Origin: Imtechella halotolerans
Lineage (GTDB): Bacteria > Bacteroidota > Bacteroidia > Flavobacteriales > Flavobacteriaceae
NCBI RefSeq assembly: GCF_028743515.2
Contig: NZ_CP117969.2
Span: 253,001-317,000, forward strand
DNA: 64,000 bases
Direction of reading: 5' to 3'
Shown: one piece after another, positions 25,937 through 34,448 of the stretch
Layout of the letters: each line of letters starts with the position of its first letter
How positions within the stretch are numbered: position 1 is the first letter of the stretch
Notes under the pieces: generated by a model
The model's input: the letters and a program-made list of their open reading frames with translations, nothing else
What the model was told of the DNA's origin: nothing
The model's database searches: none
Position numbers and translations under genes: made by a program

Positions 25937-27004
25937 CTAATCTACTTTAACTCTCCATCCAAATGGGTCTTCAGTTTCATTGTATTGAAGTGAAACAATT
26001 GCTTGTTTTATTTGTTGAGCCATTGGAGACTCTTGTTTTGGGAGTTCCCAGAATTGGTCTTTGTTAGCAAAACCAGAAATAGGACTAATTACTGCAGCAG
26101 TACCACTTCCGAACATTTCTTTTAAACTTCCATTGTTGGCTGCCTCAACCAGTTCACTAACTTTTATTGGACGTACTTCAACATCGATACCCATATGTTG
26201 AGCCATTGCTATAACACTTTTACGAGTAACACCATCTAGAATACGGTCGCTGGTCGGACATGTAAGTAGGGTATCATTAATTCTAAAAAAGATGTTCATT
26301 GTCCCAGCTTCTTCCAAATATTCATGGGTAGCGTCATCGGTCCATATGATTTGTTGGTACCCTTCCTCATTGGCAAGTTTAGTCGGATAAAACTGACCAG
26401 CGTAGTTTCCTGCAGCTTTTGCCGCACCAAATCCACCATTGGCTGCACGACTGTAATAGTCCGCTATTTTCACCTTAACTTCTCCACCGTAGTAGGATTG
26501 TACGGGTGAACATATAATCATAAATGTATATTCCATAGAAGGAGAGGCCATAACACCACTTTCAGTAGCAATGACAAATGGTCGGATATATAGCGAATTA
26601 CCATTCCCCTTCTTAATCCATTCTTTATCTAACTTTAGTAAAGTTGTAAGGCCCTCGAAGAAATAGTCTTTTGGAAATGCAGGCATAGCCAAACGCTCAC
26701 TAGATTTATTAATTCGGTTAAAATTCTCTTCCGGGCGGAATAGGAAAATGTCATCATTAGCATCCTTATATGCTTTCATACCTTCAAAAACAGCTTGTCC
26801 GTAATGAAAAACTTTAGCAGAAGGATCCAATGTGATTGGTTGATATGGAACTACTCTAGGTTGTTGCCATTTACCATCTTTATATTCACATATAAACATA
26901 TGATCGGTAAAATTTTTACCGAATACTAATTTACTGAAATCTACTTGGTCGATTTTGCTCTGAGCAGCTTTTTCAACAGCAAGAGAAGTGTGTAATTGCT
27001 CCAT
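25937..27004 (-). CDS. ilvE: Branched-chain amino acid aminotransferase
   Basis: This 355-residue fold-type IV PLP enzyme makes or degrades leucine, isoleucine and valine with glutamate/2-oxoglutarate. Visible family signs are FHYGQAVFEGMKAY near residue 70, the PLP-lysine region GAAKAAGNYAGQFYPTKLA, EEAGTMNIFF, the phosphate-binding ILDGVTRKSVIA and GTAAVISPISG. Length and sequence fit the long (eukaryote-like, type II) BCAT common in Bacteroidetes. It is cytosolic and stands alone behind its own upstream region. Given icmF in the window, valine breakdown to isobutyryl-CoA could connect the two (inference). Confidence 0.93.
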   Translation of the reverse strand: MEQLHTSLAVEKAAQSKIDQVDFSKLVFGKNFTDHMFICEYKDGKWQQPRVVPYQPITLDPSAKVFHYGQAVFEGMKAYKDANDDIFLFRPEENFNRINKSSERLAMPAFPKDYFFEGLTTLLKLDKEWIKKGNGNSLYIRPFVIATESGVMASPSMEYTFMIICSPVQSYYGGEVKVKIADYYSRAANGGFGAAKAAGNYAGQFYPTKLANEEGYQQIIWTDDATHEYLEEAGTMNIFFRINDTLLTCPTSDRILDGVTRKSVIAMAQHMGIDVEVRPIKVSELVEAANNGSLKEMFGSGTAAVISPISGFANKDQFWELPKQESPMAQQIKQAIVSLQYNETEDPFGWRVKVD

Positions 27005-27128
27005 AAATCGTTATTTTCTGCGAAGTTATTGAATTATTGAAAGACCAAAAACTAAAAATGTAACAAAAATTCTTTTATTTGTATCTGTAACAAAAACCAT
27101 TAATTCATTTTTGAAAAACTATTTTTTT

Positions 27129-27641
27129 ATGAAAAAAGTTGTATTTACACTCATGACAGCTACTTTATTGTATGCATGTAAAACTGAAAACAACAAACAA
27201 ACAACCGAACAGACTTCCGAGGTTGTTGAAGAAACAATAGCCTATGCATCGTATGGAGACAGTATTACTCCAAATAATGCCATAAAAGTTGAGGAAATGT
27301 ATGCCAATTATAAATCTATGGGAATTGGAGATACTACGCAGGTGAAATATACGGCTATAGTTGAAGAAGTGTGTCAATCAAAAGGATGTTGGATGAAATT
27401 AAGATTGGAGGATGGTACTCAGGCCATGGTGAAGTTTAAAGATTACGCCTTTTTTATGCCAAAGGATATTGCTGGTAAAGAAGTTATTGTGGATGGCAAG
27501 GCATTTGTAGAAGAAATGTCAGTAGAGGATCAAAGGCATTTTGCAGAGGATGCTGGAAAATCAGCGGAAGAGATTGCGGCTATAACGCTTCCTAAAAAAA
27601 CCTATTCAATAGAAGCTGCTGGAGTATTAATAAAACAATAA
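27129..27641 (+). CDS. DUF4920 lipoprotein
   Basis: The protein has 170 residues from the ATG at 27129; an in-frame TTG at 27111 is rejected. The N-terminus MKKVVFTLMTATLLYACKTE gives a lipobox with Cys17. A low-complexity Glu/Thr linker precedes the DUF4920 domain (about 40-170): KYTAIVEEVCQSKGCWMKL, MVKFKDYAFFMPKDIAGKEVIV and the ending KTYSIEAAGVLI. The conserved CxSKGCW motif could hold a metal or a disulfide. Function is unknown; the domain is of an OB-like, bacterial periplasmic type. It is followed by mnmD after 2 bases and probably shares its transcript. Confidence 0.88.
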   Translation: MKKVVFTLMTATLLYACKTENNKQTTEQTSEVVEETIAYASYGDSITPNNAIKVEEMYANYKSMGIGDTTQVKYTAIVEEVCQSKGCWMKLRLEDGTQAMVKFKDYAFFMPKDIAGKEVIVDGKAFVEEMSVEDQRHFAEDAGKSAEEIAAITLPKKTYSIEAAGVLIKQ

Positions 27642-27643
27642 AA

Positions 27644-28309
27644 GTGAAAAGGAGTATCATCACAACGGGAGATGGGTCTACAACAATTCGTCTAGAAGAG
27701 TGGCAAGAACATTATCATTCATCACATGGAGCGGTAAATGAAGCGCGTCATGTATTTATTGAAAATGGGCTTAAGTGTTTTCAGAATAGGAAAATAGCCA
27801 TACTGGAAATTGGATTTGGAACTGGTCTGAATGCTTTTATAACCTATTTGGAGTCTCCTAAATTGGGACTTAGTATATGTTATGAAGGCGTTGAGGCCTA
27901 TCCGGTTGAAAAAGATGAGCTCAGTGAACTTAATTATATCTCACAACTTGATGCAGAAGCTCATAAGGACATTTTTAAGCAGATGCATCAAGTCTCTTGG
28001 GATAAGGAGGTAGTAATTGCTCCTCATTTTAGTTTGAATAAAAGAAAACAACAGTTTGAACAGATTTCGGATGATTCCCGCTTTCATCTCATTTATTATG
28101 ATGCTTTTGGCGCTAGAGTTCAACCTGAATTGTGGACTGAAAGTGTATTTAAAAAAATGTATGAAGCCCTTTGCCCTGGGGGATGTCTAGTTACTTATTC
28201 TTCAAAAAGTAGCGCTAGAAGAGCTATGTTGGCTGTGGGTTTTAGGGTTGAAAAGTTAAAGGGACCTCCGGGAAAGAGAGAAATGCTTCGTGCTTGGAAA
28301 GAGGAGTAA
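27644..28309 (+). CDS. mnmD: tRNA 5-methylaminomethyl-2-thiouridine methyltransferase, MnmD type
   Basis: The protein has 221 residues from a GTG start at 27644, two bases after the previous stop, which decides the start. The Rossmann-like methyltransferase motif I is ILEIGFGTGLNAFI (about 51-64). The segment YHSSHGAVNEARHVFIENGL at the N-terminus and YYDAFGARVQPELWTESVF in the middle are typical of the MnmC methyltransferase domain (DUF752). It completes the mnm5s2U34 wobble modification by SAM-dependent methylation. Unlike enterobacterial MnmC there is no fused oxidase domain, hence MnmD. Confidence 0.88.
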   Translation: MKRSIITTGDGSTTIRLEEWQEHYHSSHGAVNEARHVFIENGLKCFQNRKIAILEIGFGTGLNAFITYLESPKLGLSICYEGVEAYPVEKDELSELNYISQLDAEAHKDIFKQMHQVSWDKEVVIAPHFSLNKRKQQFEQISDDSRFHLIYYDAFGARVQPELWTESVFKKMYEALCPGGCLVTYSSKSSARRAMLAVGFRVEKLKGPPGKREMLRAWKEE

Positions 28310-28394
28310 ATTCTTTTGTAAGGTGTTGTTAAACCTTTGGTAAAAAGCTGGTTTAGCTGCTGTTTACAATGTATTTTTGTACAAAAAAATAGCA

Positions 28395-29309
28395 ATGACC
28401 ATTTTAATAACCGGAGCAAGTGGCCTTATAGGGTCAGAACTTACTGCACTTTTTCTAAAGGCTGGTCATACGGTACATTTCCTTACAACGCGTAAAGAAG
28501 CAATTGTTAATAAGGCTAATCACAAAGGGTTTTATTGGAACCCTTCCCTTGGTATCCTTGATGAGAATTGTTTGAATGGTGTTTCTGTTGTGATTAATTT
28601 GGCTGGTAGTTCGATCGCTAAAAGATGGACAAAGTCTTATAAAAATGAAATTGTAGAAAGCCGAGTTCTATCTTTACAGATGCTTTATCAATTATTAAAA
28701 AAAAACAAAGGTCATCAAGTAAGGCAATTAGTCACCGCCTCCGCTATTGGTATATATCCGCACTCGTATACCCATTATTATACAGAAGATGAAAAGATTC
28801 AAGAGACCGATTTTCTTTCTGAAGTTGTAATCAAATGGGAGGAAGCCGCCCAGGCTTTTAATCAATTAGGGATCTCGGTTGCTGTACTTCGTATTGGGCT
28901 GGTTTTATCAATGAAAGGAGGGGCAATGCCTGCATTAGTGGCTCCTGTGAAAAAGGGAGTTGGCGCTACTTTTGGTAGTGGAGAGCAATGGCAATCTTGG
29001 ATTCATATTGAGGATTTGATATCCTTGTTTGAGCACCTAGTAGAAAAGCATCTTTACGGTGTTTATAATGCGGTTGCTCCAAATCCAGTAACTCATAAAA
29101 AAATGCTACATGAAATAGCTTCCCGATTGCATAAACCATTATGGCTGCCAGCTATTCCTAAGTCAATTATGAAGCTACTCTTAGGGGAAATGGCTACTCT
29201 TCTTTATGATAGTCAACGTGTATGCGCTAAAAAAGTTGAAGATTCCCATTTTATATATACCTATCCTAATTTAGGCTTAGCCTTGGATAACCTTCTTTTG
29301 AACAAGTAA
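28395..29309 (+). CDS. TIGR01777 family NAD-dependent epimerase-like oxidoreductase
   Basis: The protein has 304 residues from the ATG at 28395. The N-terminal Rossmann motif ITGASGLIGSEL (about 5-16) binds NAD(P). Other signs of the YfcH/TIGR01777 group are VVINLAGSSIAKRWTKSYKNEIVESRV, the pair SAIGIYP ... Y, and WQSWIHIEDLISLFEHLVE. The C-terminal DUF1731-like stretch (GEMATLLYDSQRVCAKK) is also present. The reaction is not known. A TATTTTTG promoter box lies at 28372-28379. Confidence 0.85.
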   Translation: MTILITGASGLIGSELTALFLKAGHTVHFLTTRKEAIVNKANHKGFYWNPSLGILDENCLNGVSVVINLAGSSIAKRWTKSYKNEIVESRVLSLQMLYQLLKKNKGHQVRQLVTASAIGIYPHSYTHYYTEDEKIQETDFLSEVVIKWEEAAQAFNQLGISVAVLRIGLVLSMKGGAMPALVAPVKKGVGATFGSGEQWQSWIHIEDLISLFEHLVEKHLYGVYNAVAPNPVTHKKMLHEIASRLHKPLWLPAIPKSIMKLLLGEMATLLYDSQRVCAKKVEDSHFIYTYPNLGLALDNLLLNK

Positions 29310-29355
29310 GGTGAAGGTAAGTCCTGTCTCTTTTTAAAAAAATCCTTGTGACATT

Positions 29356-29388
29356 TTGACATTTTTAAACAATTGGCAGTACTTTTGC
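29356..29388 (+). promoter_or_regulatory. grpE-dnaJ promoter with both sigma-A-like and sigma-54-like elements
   Basis: TTG (29356-29358), 21 bases, then TACTTTTG (29380-29387) fits the Bacteroidetes housekeeping promoter. The same bases also read TTGGCA ... TTTTGC with GG (29375-29376) and GC (29387-29388) spaced exactly as -24/-12 of a sigma-54 promoter. A direct repeat TGACA TTT TGACA (29349-29361) lies just upstream. Which polymerase uses it cannot be decided from sequence alone. Confidence 0.6.
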
Positions 29389-29427
29389 CACCGATTTTTA
29401 GTTGAAAATGTAAAGTAGCCCTGTGTT

Positions 29428-29985
29428 ATGAGTAAAAAAGATAAAATGAATGAAGAGACTATTGACAATCCAACTCTCGATAGTACTGTAAATAATGATG
29501 AAACTGCCCATGAAGGCATTCCACAACCAGAACTTACTGTGGAAGAAGTTCTTCAAGAAGATTTAGCTAAAGAGAAAGATAAATTCTTGCGTTTATTTGC
29601 TGAATTTGAAAACTATAAAAAACGTACTGCTAAAGAAAGAATTGAGTTATTTAAAACGGCTGGTCAAGATGTTTTACAATCGATGTTGCCTGTTTTAGAT
29701 GATTTTGATCGTGCATTAGTCCAGATCTCTAAGTCTGAAGAAAAAGAATTGTTGAAAGGAGTAGAGCTCATACATGGAAAACTGTTGAATACTCTAAAAT
29801 CAAAAGGTCTAGAACAGGTTGAGGTAACCGCTTCGGATGTTTTTGATGCAGAGATACATGAAGCTATTACTCAAATACCCGCGCCTACGGAGGAATTAAA
29901 AGGGAAAATTATTGATGTGATAGAAAAGGGATATAAATTAGGCGATAAGATCATACGTTTTCCAAAAGTAGTTGTAGGCCAATAA
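29428..29985 (+). CDS. grpE: Nucleotide exchange factor GrpE
   Basis: This 185-residue co-chaperone releases ADP from DnaK. An acidic, disordered N-terminus (about 1-45) is followed by a long coiled-coil helix (about 45-90, EKDKFLRLFAEFENYKKRTAKER, the family signature) and the C-terminal beta domain (about 130-183, EIHEAITQIP, GKIIDVIEKGYKLGDKIIR). It is followed 18 bases later by dnaJ and probably co-transcribed from a promoter with unusual double character. Confidence 0.95.
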   Translation: MSKKDKMNEETIDNPTLDSTVNNDETAHEGIPQPELTVEEVLQEDLAKEKDKFLRLFAEFENYKKRTAKERIELFKTAGQDVLQSMLPVLDDFDRALVQISKSEEKELLKGVELIHGKLLNTLKSKGLEQVEVTASDVFDAEIHEAITQIPAPTEELKGKIIDVIEKGYKLGDKIIRFPKVVVGQ

Positions 29986-30003
29986 GCCCTAAAAAAACAC
30001 CAT

Positions 30004-31119
30004 ATGAAGCAAGATTATTACGAAATATTAGGGATTAACAAAAATGCCACGGCGGCTGAAATTAAAAAGGCATACCGTAAAAAAGCAATAGAATATCATC
30101 CTGATAAGAATCCAGGCAATAAGGAAGCTGAGGAGAAGTTTAAGCTGGCTGCAGAAGCTTATGAAGTTTTAAGTGATGAGCAAAAACGTACCCGTTATGA
30201 TCAATACGGTCATGCAGCTTTTGAAGGCGCAGGAGGATTTGGCGGAGGCGGGATGAATATGGATGATATTTTCAGTCAGTTTGGAGATATTTTCGGCAGT
30301 GCCTTTGGGGGTGGTTTTTCTGGTTTTGGAGGATTTGGCGGAGGTCAAAGACGTCCAAAGGGTAGTAATCTACGTATTCGTGTGAAACTTACATTGGATG
30401 AAATAGCCAATGGAGTAGATAAGAAAGTAAAAGTACGTCGCAAAGTTCAGGCGGAAGGTGTAACGTATAAAACATGTGCAACCTGCCATGGGACAGGTCA
30501 GGTAACCCGTATTACCAATACCATTTTGGGTCGCATGCAAACGGCTACTACTTGTACCAGTTGTGGTGGAAGTGGTCAAATGATAGATAAGAAACCATCT
30601 GACGCTGATTCGCAAGGAATGCGAGTGGTAGAAGAAACGGTATCTATAAAAATTCCTGCTGGAGTAGTAGATGGAATGCAACTTAAAGTTTCAGGTAAGG
30701 GTAATGATGCTCCAGGAAATGGAATCGCAGGAGATCTTATTGTGGCCATTGAAGAAGTTGAACATGACTTTTTAAAACGTGAAGGAGATAATTTACATTA
30801 TGATTTGTATATAAGTATATCTGAGGCTGTTTTAGGTACTTCAAAGGAGATCGATACCGTTACAGGTAAAGTACGTATTAAACTCGAAGATGGAATACAA
30901 TCAGGTAAGATTTTACGTCTTAGAGGAAAAGGTATTCCGAGTATTAATGGATACGGAAGTGGAGATTTACTTGTACATGTAAATGTGTGGACTCCTAAAA
31001 ATTTGACTAAAGAACAACGCGACTTCTTTGAACGTATGCAGCATGATGAAAATTTTGTTCCTAAGCCTGAGAAGAGCGATAAATCATTTTTTGAGAAAGT
31101 AAAGGATATGTTTTCATAA
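30004..31119 (+). CDS. dnaJ: Chaperone DnaJ
   Basis: The protein has 371 residues. The J domain (about 4-68) carries the HPD motif in YHPDKNPG. A Gly/Phe-rich linker (about 74-115) precedes the substrate-binding domains. Only two CxxCxGxG zinc motifs are seen (CATCHGTG and CTSCGGSG, about 159-186), whereas E. coli DnaJ has four. From memory, reduced zinc regions are common in Flavobacteriia. The C-terminal beta domains and dimerisation region are complete. It stimulates DnaK ATPase and hands over substrates. It follows grpE. Confidence 0.95.
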   Translation: MKQDYYEILGINKNATAAEIKKAYRKKAIEYHPDKNPGNKEAEEKFKLAAEAYEVLSDEQKRTRYDQYGHAAFEGAGGFGGGGMNMDDIFSQFGDIFGSAFGGGFSGFGGFGGGQRRPKGSNLRIRVKLTLDEIANGVDKKVKVRRKVQAEGVTYKTCATCHGTGQVTRITNTILGRMQTATTCTSCGGSGQMIDKKPSDADSQGMRVVEETVSIKIPAGVVDGMQLKVSGKGNDAPGNGIAGDLIVAIEEVEHDFLKREGDNLHYDLYISISEAVLGTSKEIDTVTGKVRIKLEDGIQSGKILRLRGKGIPSINGYGSGDLLVHVNVWTPKNLTKEQRDFFERMQHDENFVPKPEKSDKSFFEKVKDMFS

Positions 31120-31133
31120 TTTCATAATTAAAC

Positions 31134-31163
31134 TTTGATTTTTATGAAAAAAATGTATCTTTG
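31134..31163 (+). promoter_or_regulatory. Bacteroidetes-type promoter of a candidate small RNA
   Basis: TTTG (31134-31137), 18 bases, then TATCTTTG (31156-31163) is a full match to the TTTG/TAnnTTTG consensus. No ORF follows for 170 bases; a terminator does. Confidence 0.65.
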
Positions 31164-31167
31164 AATA

Positions 31168-31248
31168 CGTGCTAACTTGATTAGCAGTAATTTTTTCTTT
31201 TTCATAGCAATTTTTCCCATCCTTGATTTATTTTAAGGATGGGTTTTG
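31168..31248 (+). ncRNA. Candidate small RNA, about 80 nucleotides
   Basis: Transcription from the promoter at 31134-31163 would begin near 31168-31171 and end at the terminator at 31216-31247. The transcript would have a 5' hairpin (tgctaa 31170-31175 with ttagca 31181-31186), then a U-rich single-stranded stretch (31191-31215), then the terminator stem. This resembles the layout of regulatory small RNAs. No ORF of useful length lies in it. It could instead be a read-through-controlled leader of the ABC operon that starts 88 bases later. Confidence 0.5.
31216..31248 (+). terminator. Terminator of the candidate small RNA
   Basis: The arms cccatcctt (31216-31224) and aaggatggg (31235-31243) pair perfectly, followed by TTTT. 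It lies 97-128 bases after dnaJ and 89 bases before the ABC gene. Confidence 0.8.
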
Positions 31249-31335
31249 TATTTAAAGGGGTTTCTCTACTTAAAAAAACGATAAAACACACCTAATTTTT
31301 ATTGATTTCAATATCTTTGGATAAAACCAATATGT

Positions 31336-32262
31336 ATGAGCAACCTTTTGGCTGCGCATGAAGTTTCAAAGAGTTATGGGGACTTTAAGGCGCTCAATAG
31401 TGTATCGTTGGAAATTCCTAGAGGTAGTATTTTTGGACTGCTAGGTCCCAATGGTGCAGGGAAAACTACGTTTATTAGAATTATTAATCAAATTACCTAT
31501 CCGGATAAAGGAAGGGTTTTATTTAATGGAGAGCCCTTACAACCACATCATATAACCCAAATAGGGTATTTGCCTGAAGAAAGAGGGTTATACAAAAGTA
31601 TGAAAGTAGGTGAGCAGGCACTTTATCTAGCTCAGTTGAAAGGACTGTCAAAGTCAGATGCTCAAAAGAAACTTAAGTTTTGGTTTGATCGTCTCGAAAT
31701 CGGGGACTGGTGGAATAAAAAGGTGCAAGAACTTTCTAAAGGAATGGCTCAAAAAATTCAATTTGTGGTTACAGTGTTACACGAACCAAAATTGTTAATC
31801 TTTGATGAACCTTTTAGTGGATTTGATCCTATAAATGCCTCTATTATTAAGGATGAGATTCTGTACCTGAGAGAACAAGGAGCTACAATTATATTTTCTA
31901 CTCACCGGATGGAATCAGTAGAAGAGTTATGTGATCATATTGCATTAATACATAAGTCAAATAAAATAGTAGACGGTAAACTTGCTGATATTAAAAGGGC
32001 TTATCGAAGTAACACCTTCGAGATAGGAATTGAGACGGAAAATATTGCCTTGTTGAAAAGTGAGCTTGCTCAAAAGTATACCGTCGGAGAAGCATTTTTT
32101 AGTTCTGTTAATGAAGAATTAAAACTAAGGGTACAGTTACCAAATGGATATCAGCCAAATGATTTGCTGAATGAATTACTATCCAAGGGAAATATCACTC
32201 ATTTTTCGGAGGTCATACCTAGTGCCAATGATATTTTTATAAAAGCTGTTAAGAACCATTGA
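31336..32262 (+). CDS. ABC transporter ATP-binding protein (ABC-2/Nat type)
   Basis: The protein has 308 residues. Walker A is GPNGAGKTT (about 37-45), the signature is the degenerate ELSKGMAQK, Walker B LLIFDEPFSGFDP and the switch histidine STHRMES. A C-terminal extension (about 220-308, DUF4162-like) is common in NatA-like exporters. It powers the permease encoded directly downstream, 2 bases after its stop. The pair probably exports a small molecule or ions across the inner membrane, as in NatAB; the cargo is not known. Confidence 0.9.
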   Translation: MSNLLAAHEVSKSYGDFKALNSVSLEIPRGSIFGLLGPNGAGKTTFIRIINQITYPDKGRVLFNGEPLQPHHITQIGYLPEERGLYKSMKVGEQALYLAQLKGLSKSDAQKKLKFWFDRLEIGDWWNKKVQELSKGMAQKIQFVVTVLHEPKLLIFDEPFSGFDPINASIIKDEILYLREQGATIIFSTHRMESVEELCDHIALIHKSNKIVDGKLADIKRAYRSNTFEIGIETENIALLKSELAQKYTVGEAFFSSVNEELKLRVQLPNGYQPNDLLNELLSKGNITHFSEVIPSANDIFIKAVKNH

Positions 32263-32264
32263 AT

Positions 32265-33575
32265 ATGAATCATCTTTTTTTAGTTATAAAACGAGAGTAT
32301 CTTACAAAAGTGCGTAATAAGTCGTTTATTGTAATGACATTTTTAAGTCCCTTAATTTTTATTGGTTTGGCAGCTTTAGTGGGATATCTTTCAAGTATTA
32401 ATAGTAATAAACTACGGACAGTAGCCATTATAGATGAATCTGGTCTTTTCGCTGAGGAATTTAATGACACTCAATTTACTAAATATGAGTTTCTTGATGG
32501 AGTAACTATTGAAGAAGCTAAATTGCTGACAGAAAAGGGCTCCTATTTTGGATTATTACATATTCCTGATCAGCCTATCTCTACCTTGACAAATACAATT
32601 GAATTTTTCTCAAAGGAATCTCCAGGATTTACTTTTATTGAAGCTATTTCAGAAAAATTGGAGAATAAGATTTTTCATATGAATCTAGCCGCTCAAAATG
32701 TTTCCTATTCTCTAATTGATGAAGCTAAGATACCTGTGTCTATTCAGCTTGAAAATTTTACTGGTGAAAAGACTTCAAAAATGGGAAATGTGCTAAAGCT
32801 TATTTTCGGGGGAGCAGCGGGGTATTTATTAATGATGTTTATTATTATTTATGGTAACATGATTATGAGAAGTGTCATCGAGGAGAAGACCAACCGTATT
32901 ATTGAAATTATTATTTCTTCAGTAAAGCCTATTCAGTTGATGATGGGGAAAATTATTGGAACTTCTCTAGCGGGAGTGACTCAATTTCTTATGTGGGTAC
33001 TAGTAGGTGCGCTTTTATTAACGGGGCTTTCCATGTTTTTTGGGATGGATGTAGGTAGTTTAGAAACTCCACAACGTGAAATGTTGGAAACAGTAGCTAC
33101 TCAGCAAGGGATGCAACAGGAAATATCAGCTGTTTTATATGAGCTTAGACATATGCCTATTGTGACCTTGGTAATTGCTTTTTTAGTATACTTTATAGGT
33201 GGGTATTTGTTGTATAGCTCCCTGTATGCTGCTATTGGTGCCGCTGTTGATAATGAGACCGACACGCAACAATTCATGTTTCCTATTATTATGCCATTAA
33301 TGCTGGCAATTTATGTTGGGTTCTTTACCGTTATAGAAGATCCTCATGGTACTGTTTCGGTCATTTTTTCGTATATTCCCTTTACTTCTCCTATAGTTAT
33401 GCTCATGCGTATTCCTTTTGGTGTGCCATGGTGGGAGCTGGTTATTTCAATAGTGCTGTTGTACCTCACCTTTATGGTAATGGTTTGGTTTGCTGCAAAG
33501 ATTTATCGTGTTGGGATTCTAATGTATGGCAAAAAACCAACCTACAAAGAATTGTTTAAATGGTTAAAATACTAA
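32265..33575 (+). CDS. ABC-2 type transporter permease (NatB-like)
   Basis: The protein has 436 residues from the ATG at 32265. One membrane helix near the N-terminus (about 22-42) is followed by a large external domain (about 45-175) and five to six helices in the C-terminal half (about 175-420). The sequence EEKTNRIIEIIISSVKPIQLMMGKIIG is the conserved cytoplasmic loop of this class. It forms an exporter with the ATPase encoded just upstream. It is followed by mscS after 10 bases, so the three genes may share a transcript. Confidence 0.88.
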   Translation: MNHLFLVIKREYLTKVRNKSFIVMTFLSPLIFIGLAALVGYLSSINSNKLRTVAIIDESGLFAEEFNDTQFTKYEFLDGVTIEEAKLLTEKGSYFGLLHIPDQPISTLTNTIEFFSKESPGFTFIEAISEKLENKIFHMNLAAQNVSYSLIDEAKIPVSIQLENFTGEKTSKMGNVLKLIFGGAAGYLLMMFIIIYGNMIMRSVIEEKTNRIIEIIISSVKPIQLMMGKIIGTSLAGVTQFLMWVLVGALLLTGLSMFFGMDVGSLETPQREMLETVATQQGMQQEISAVLYELRHMPIVTLVIAFLVYFIGGYLLYSSLYAAIGAAVDNETDTQQFMFPIIMPLMLAIYVGFFTVIEDPHGTVSVIFSYIPFTSPIVMLMRIPFGVPWWELVISIVLLYLTFMVMVWFAAKIYRVGILMYGKKPTYKELFKWLKY

Positions 33576-33585
33576 GTAAGGCCTG

Positions 33586-34425
33586 ATGAATGAACTCATA
33601 GAATTGTTTAGAAAAATATTTCTGTTCAAGATCGTCAATACAGAAAAAGTTACCATCAGTGTTTTGACGGTGGTAACGGTTATTTTGGCGTTTATTCTAA
33701 CCAATATTTTACTACGATTTGTAAGAAAAACAATTAGTAAACGATTACCTGTTCAGGATCGCAACAAGTTTGTCAGTATTTTTCAGGTGTTAAAATATGG
33801 AGTGTATATCATAGTTGTTATATTCACTTTGAATGCCTCAGGTGTCAATATGAATGTATTCTTAACGGCATCTGCTGCACTTTTTGTTGGATTGGGATTT
33901 GCGCTACAGCAACTCTTTCAAGATATTATTTCTGGGATACTACTTATTTTAGATCAATCCATGCATGTAGGAGATATAGTGGAGGTAAATGGTATTGTGG
34001 GAAGAGTTGAAGAAATTAGGTTACGAAGTACCAGAGTTATCAATAGAGATGGTAGGGTATTGGTGGTGCCTAATCATAAATTCATGAATGATACGTTGTA
34101 CAATTATACTCAAAATGGAAATATTTTGCGGGAAAATGTGAGTGTTGGAGTTGCCTATGGTACTGATGTGGAATTGGTAAAACAGATTTTATTGGAAGTA
34201 GCTGATTCTCATACTTTGGTGCTAAAAGACCCTAAACCAATGGTTATTTTTAGCAATTTTGGGGAGTCATCTCTTGATTTTGAACTTTATTTTTTTGTAA
34301 GTGATGGGTTTATTACCCCTCGAATAAAAAGTGATTTGCGATTTAGAATTAATCAACAATTTAATGCCCGTAATATCTCTGTGCCATTTCCTCAACGAGA
34401 TGTACATATTATTACTAAAACCTAA
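33586..34425 (+). CDS. Small-conductance mechanosensitive channel (MscS family)
   Basis: The protein has 279 residues. Three membrane helices (about 22-45, 63-84 and 92-118) are followed by the beta and alpha/beta cytoplasmic domains. The pore helix region ASAALFVGLGFALQQLFQDIISGI shows the Gly/Ala packing of TM3, and VGDIVEVNGIVGRVEEIRLRSTRV is the conserved beta-domain start. The channel opens under membrane tension and lets solutes out during osmotic downshock. It lies 10 bases after the ABC permease and 23 before the response regulator. Confidence 0.92.
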   Translation: MNELIELFRKIFLFKIVNTEKVTISVLTVVTVILAFILTNILLRFVRKTISKRLPVQDRNKFVSIFQVLKYGVYIIVVIFTLNASGVNMNVFLTASAALFVGLGFALQQLFQDIISGILLILDQSMHVGDIVEVNGIVGRVEEIRLRSTRVINRDGRVLVVPNHKFMNDTLYNYTQNGNILRENVSVGVAYGTDVELVKQILLEVADSHTLVLKDPKPMVIFSNFGESSLDFELYFFVSDGFITPRIKSDLRFRINQQFNARNISVPFPQRDVHIITKT

Positions 34426-34448
34426 AGACCTACTTAAACGTTTGATAT

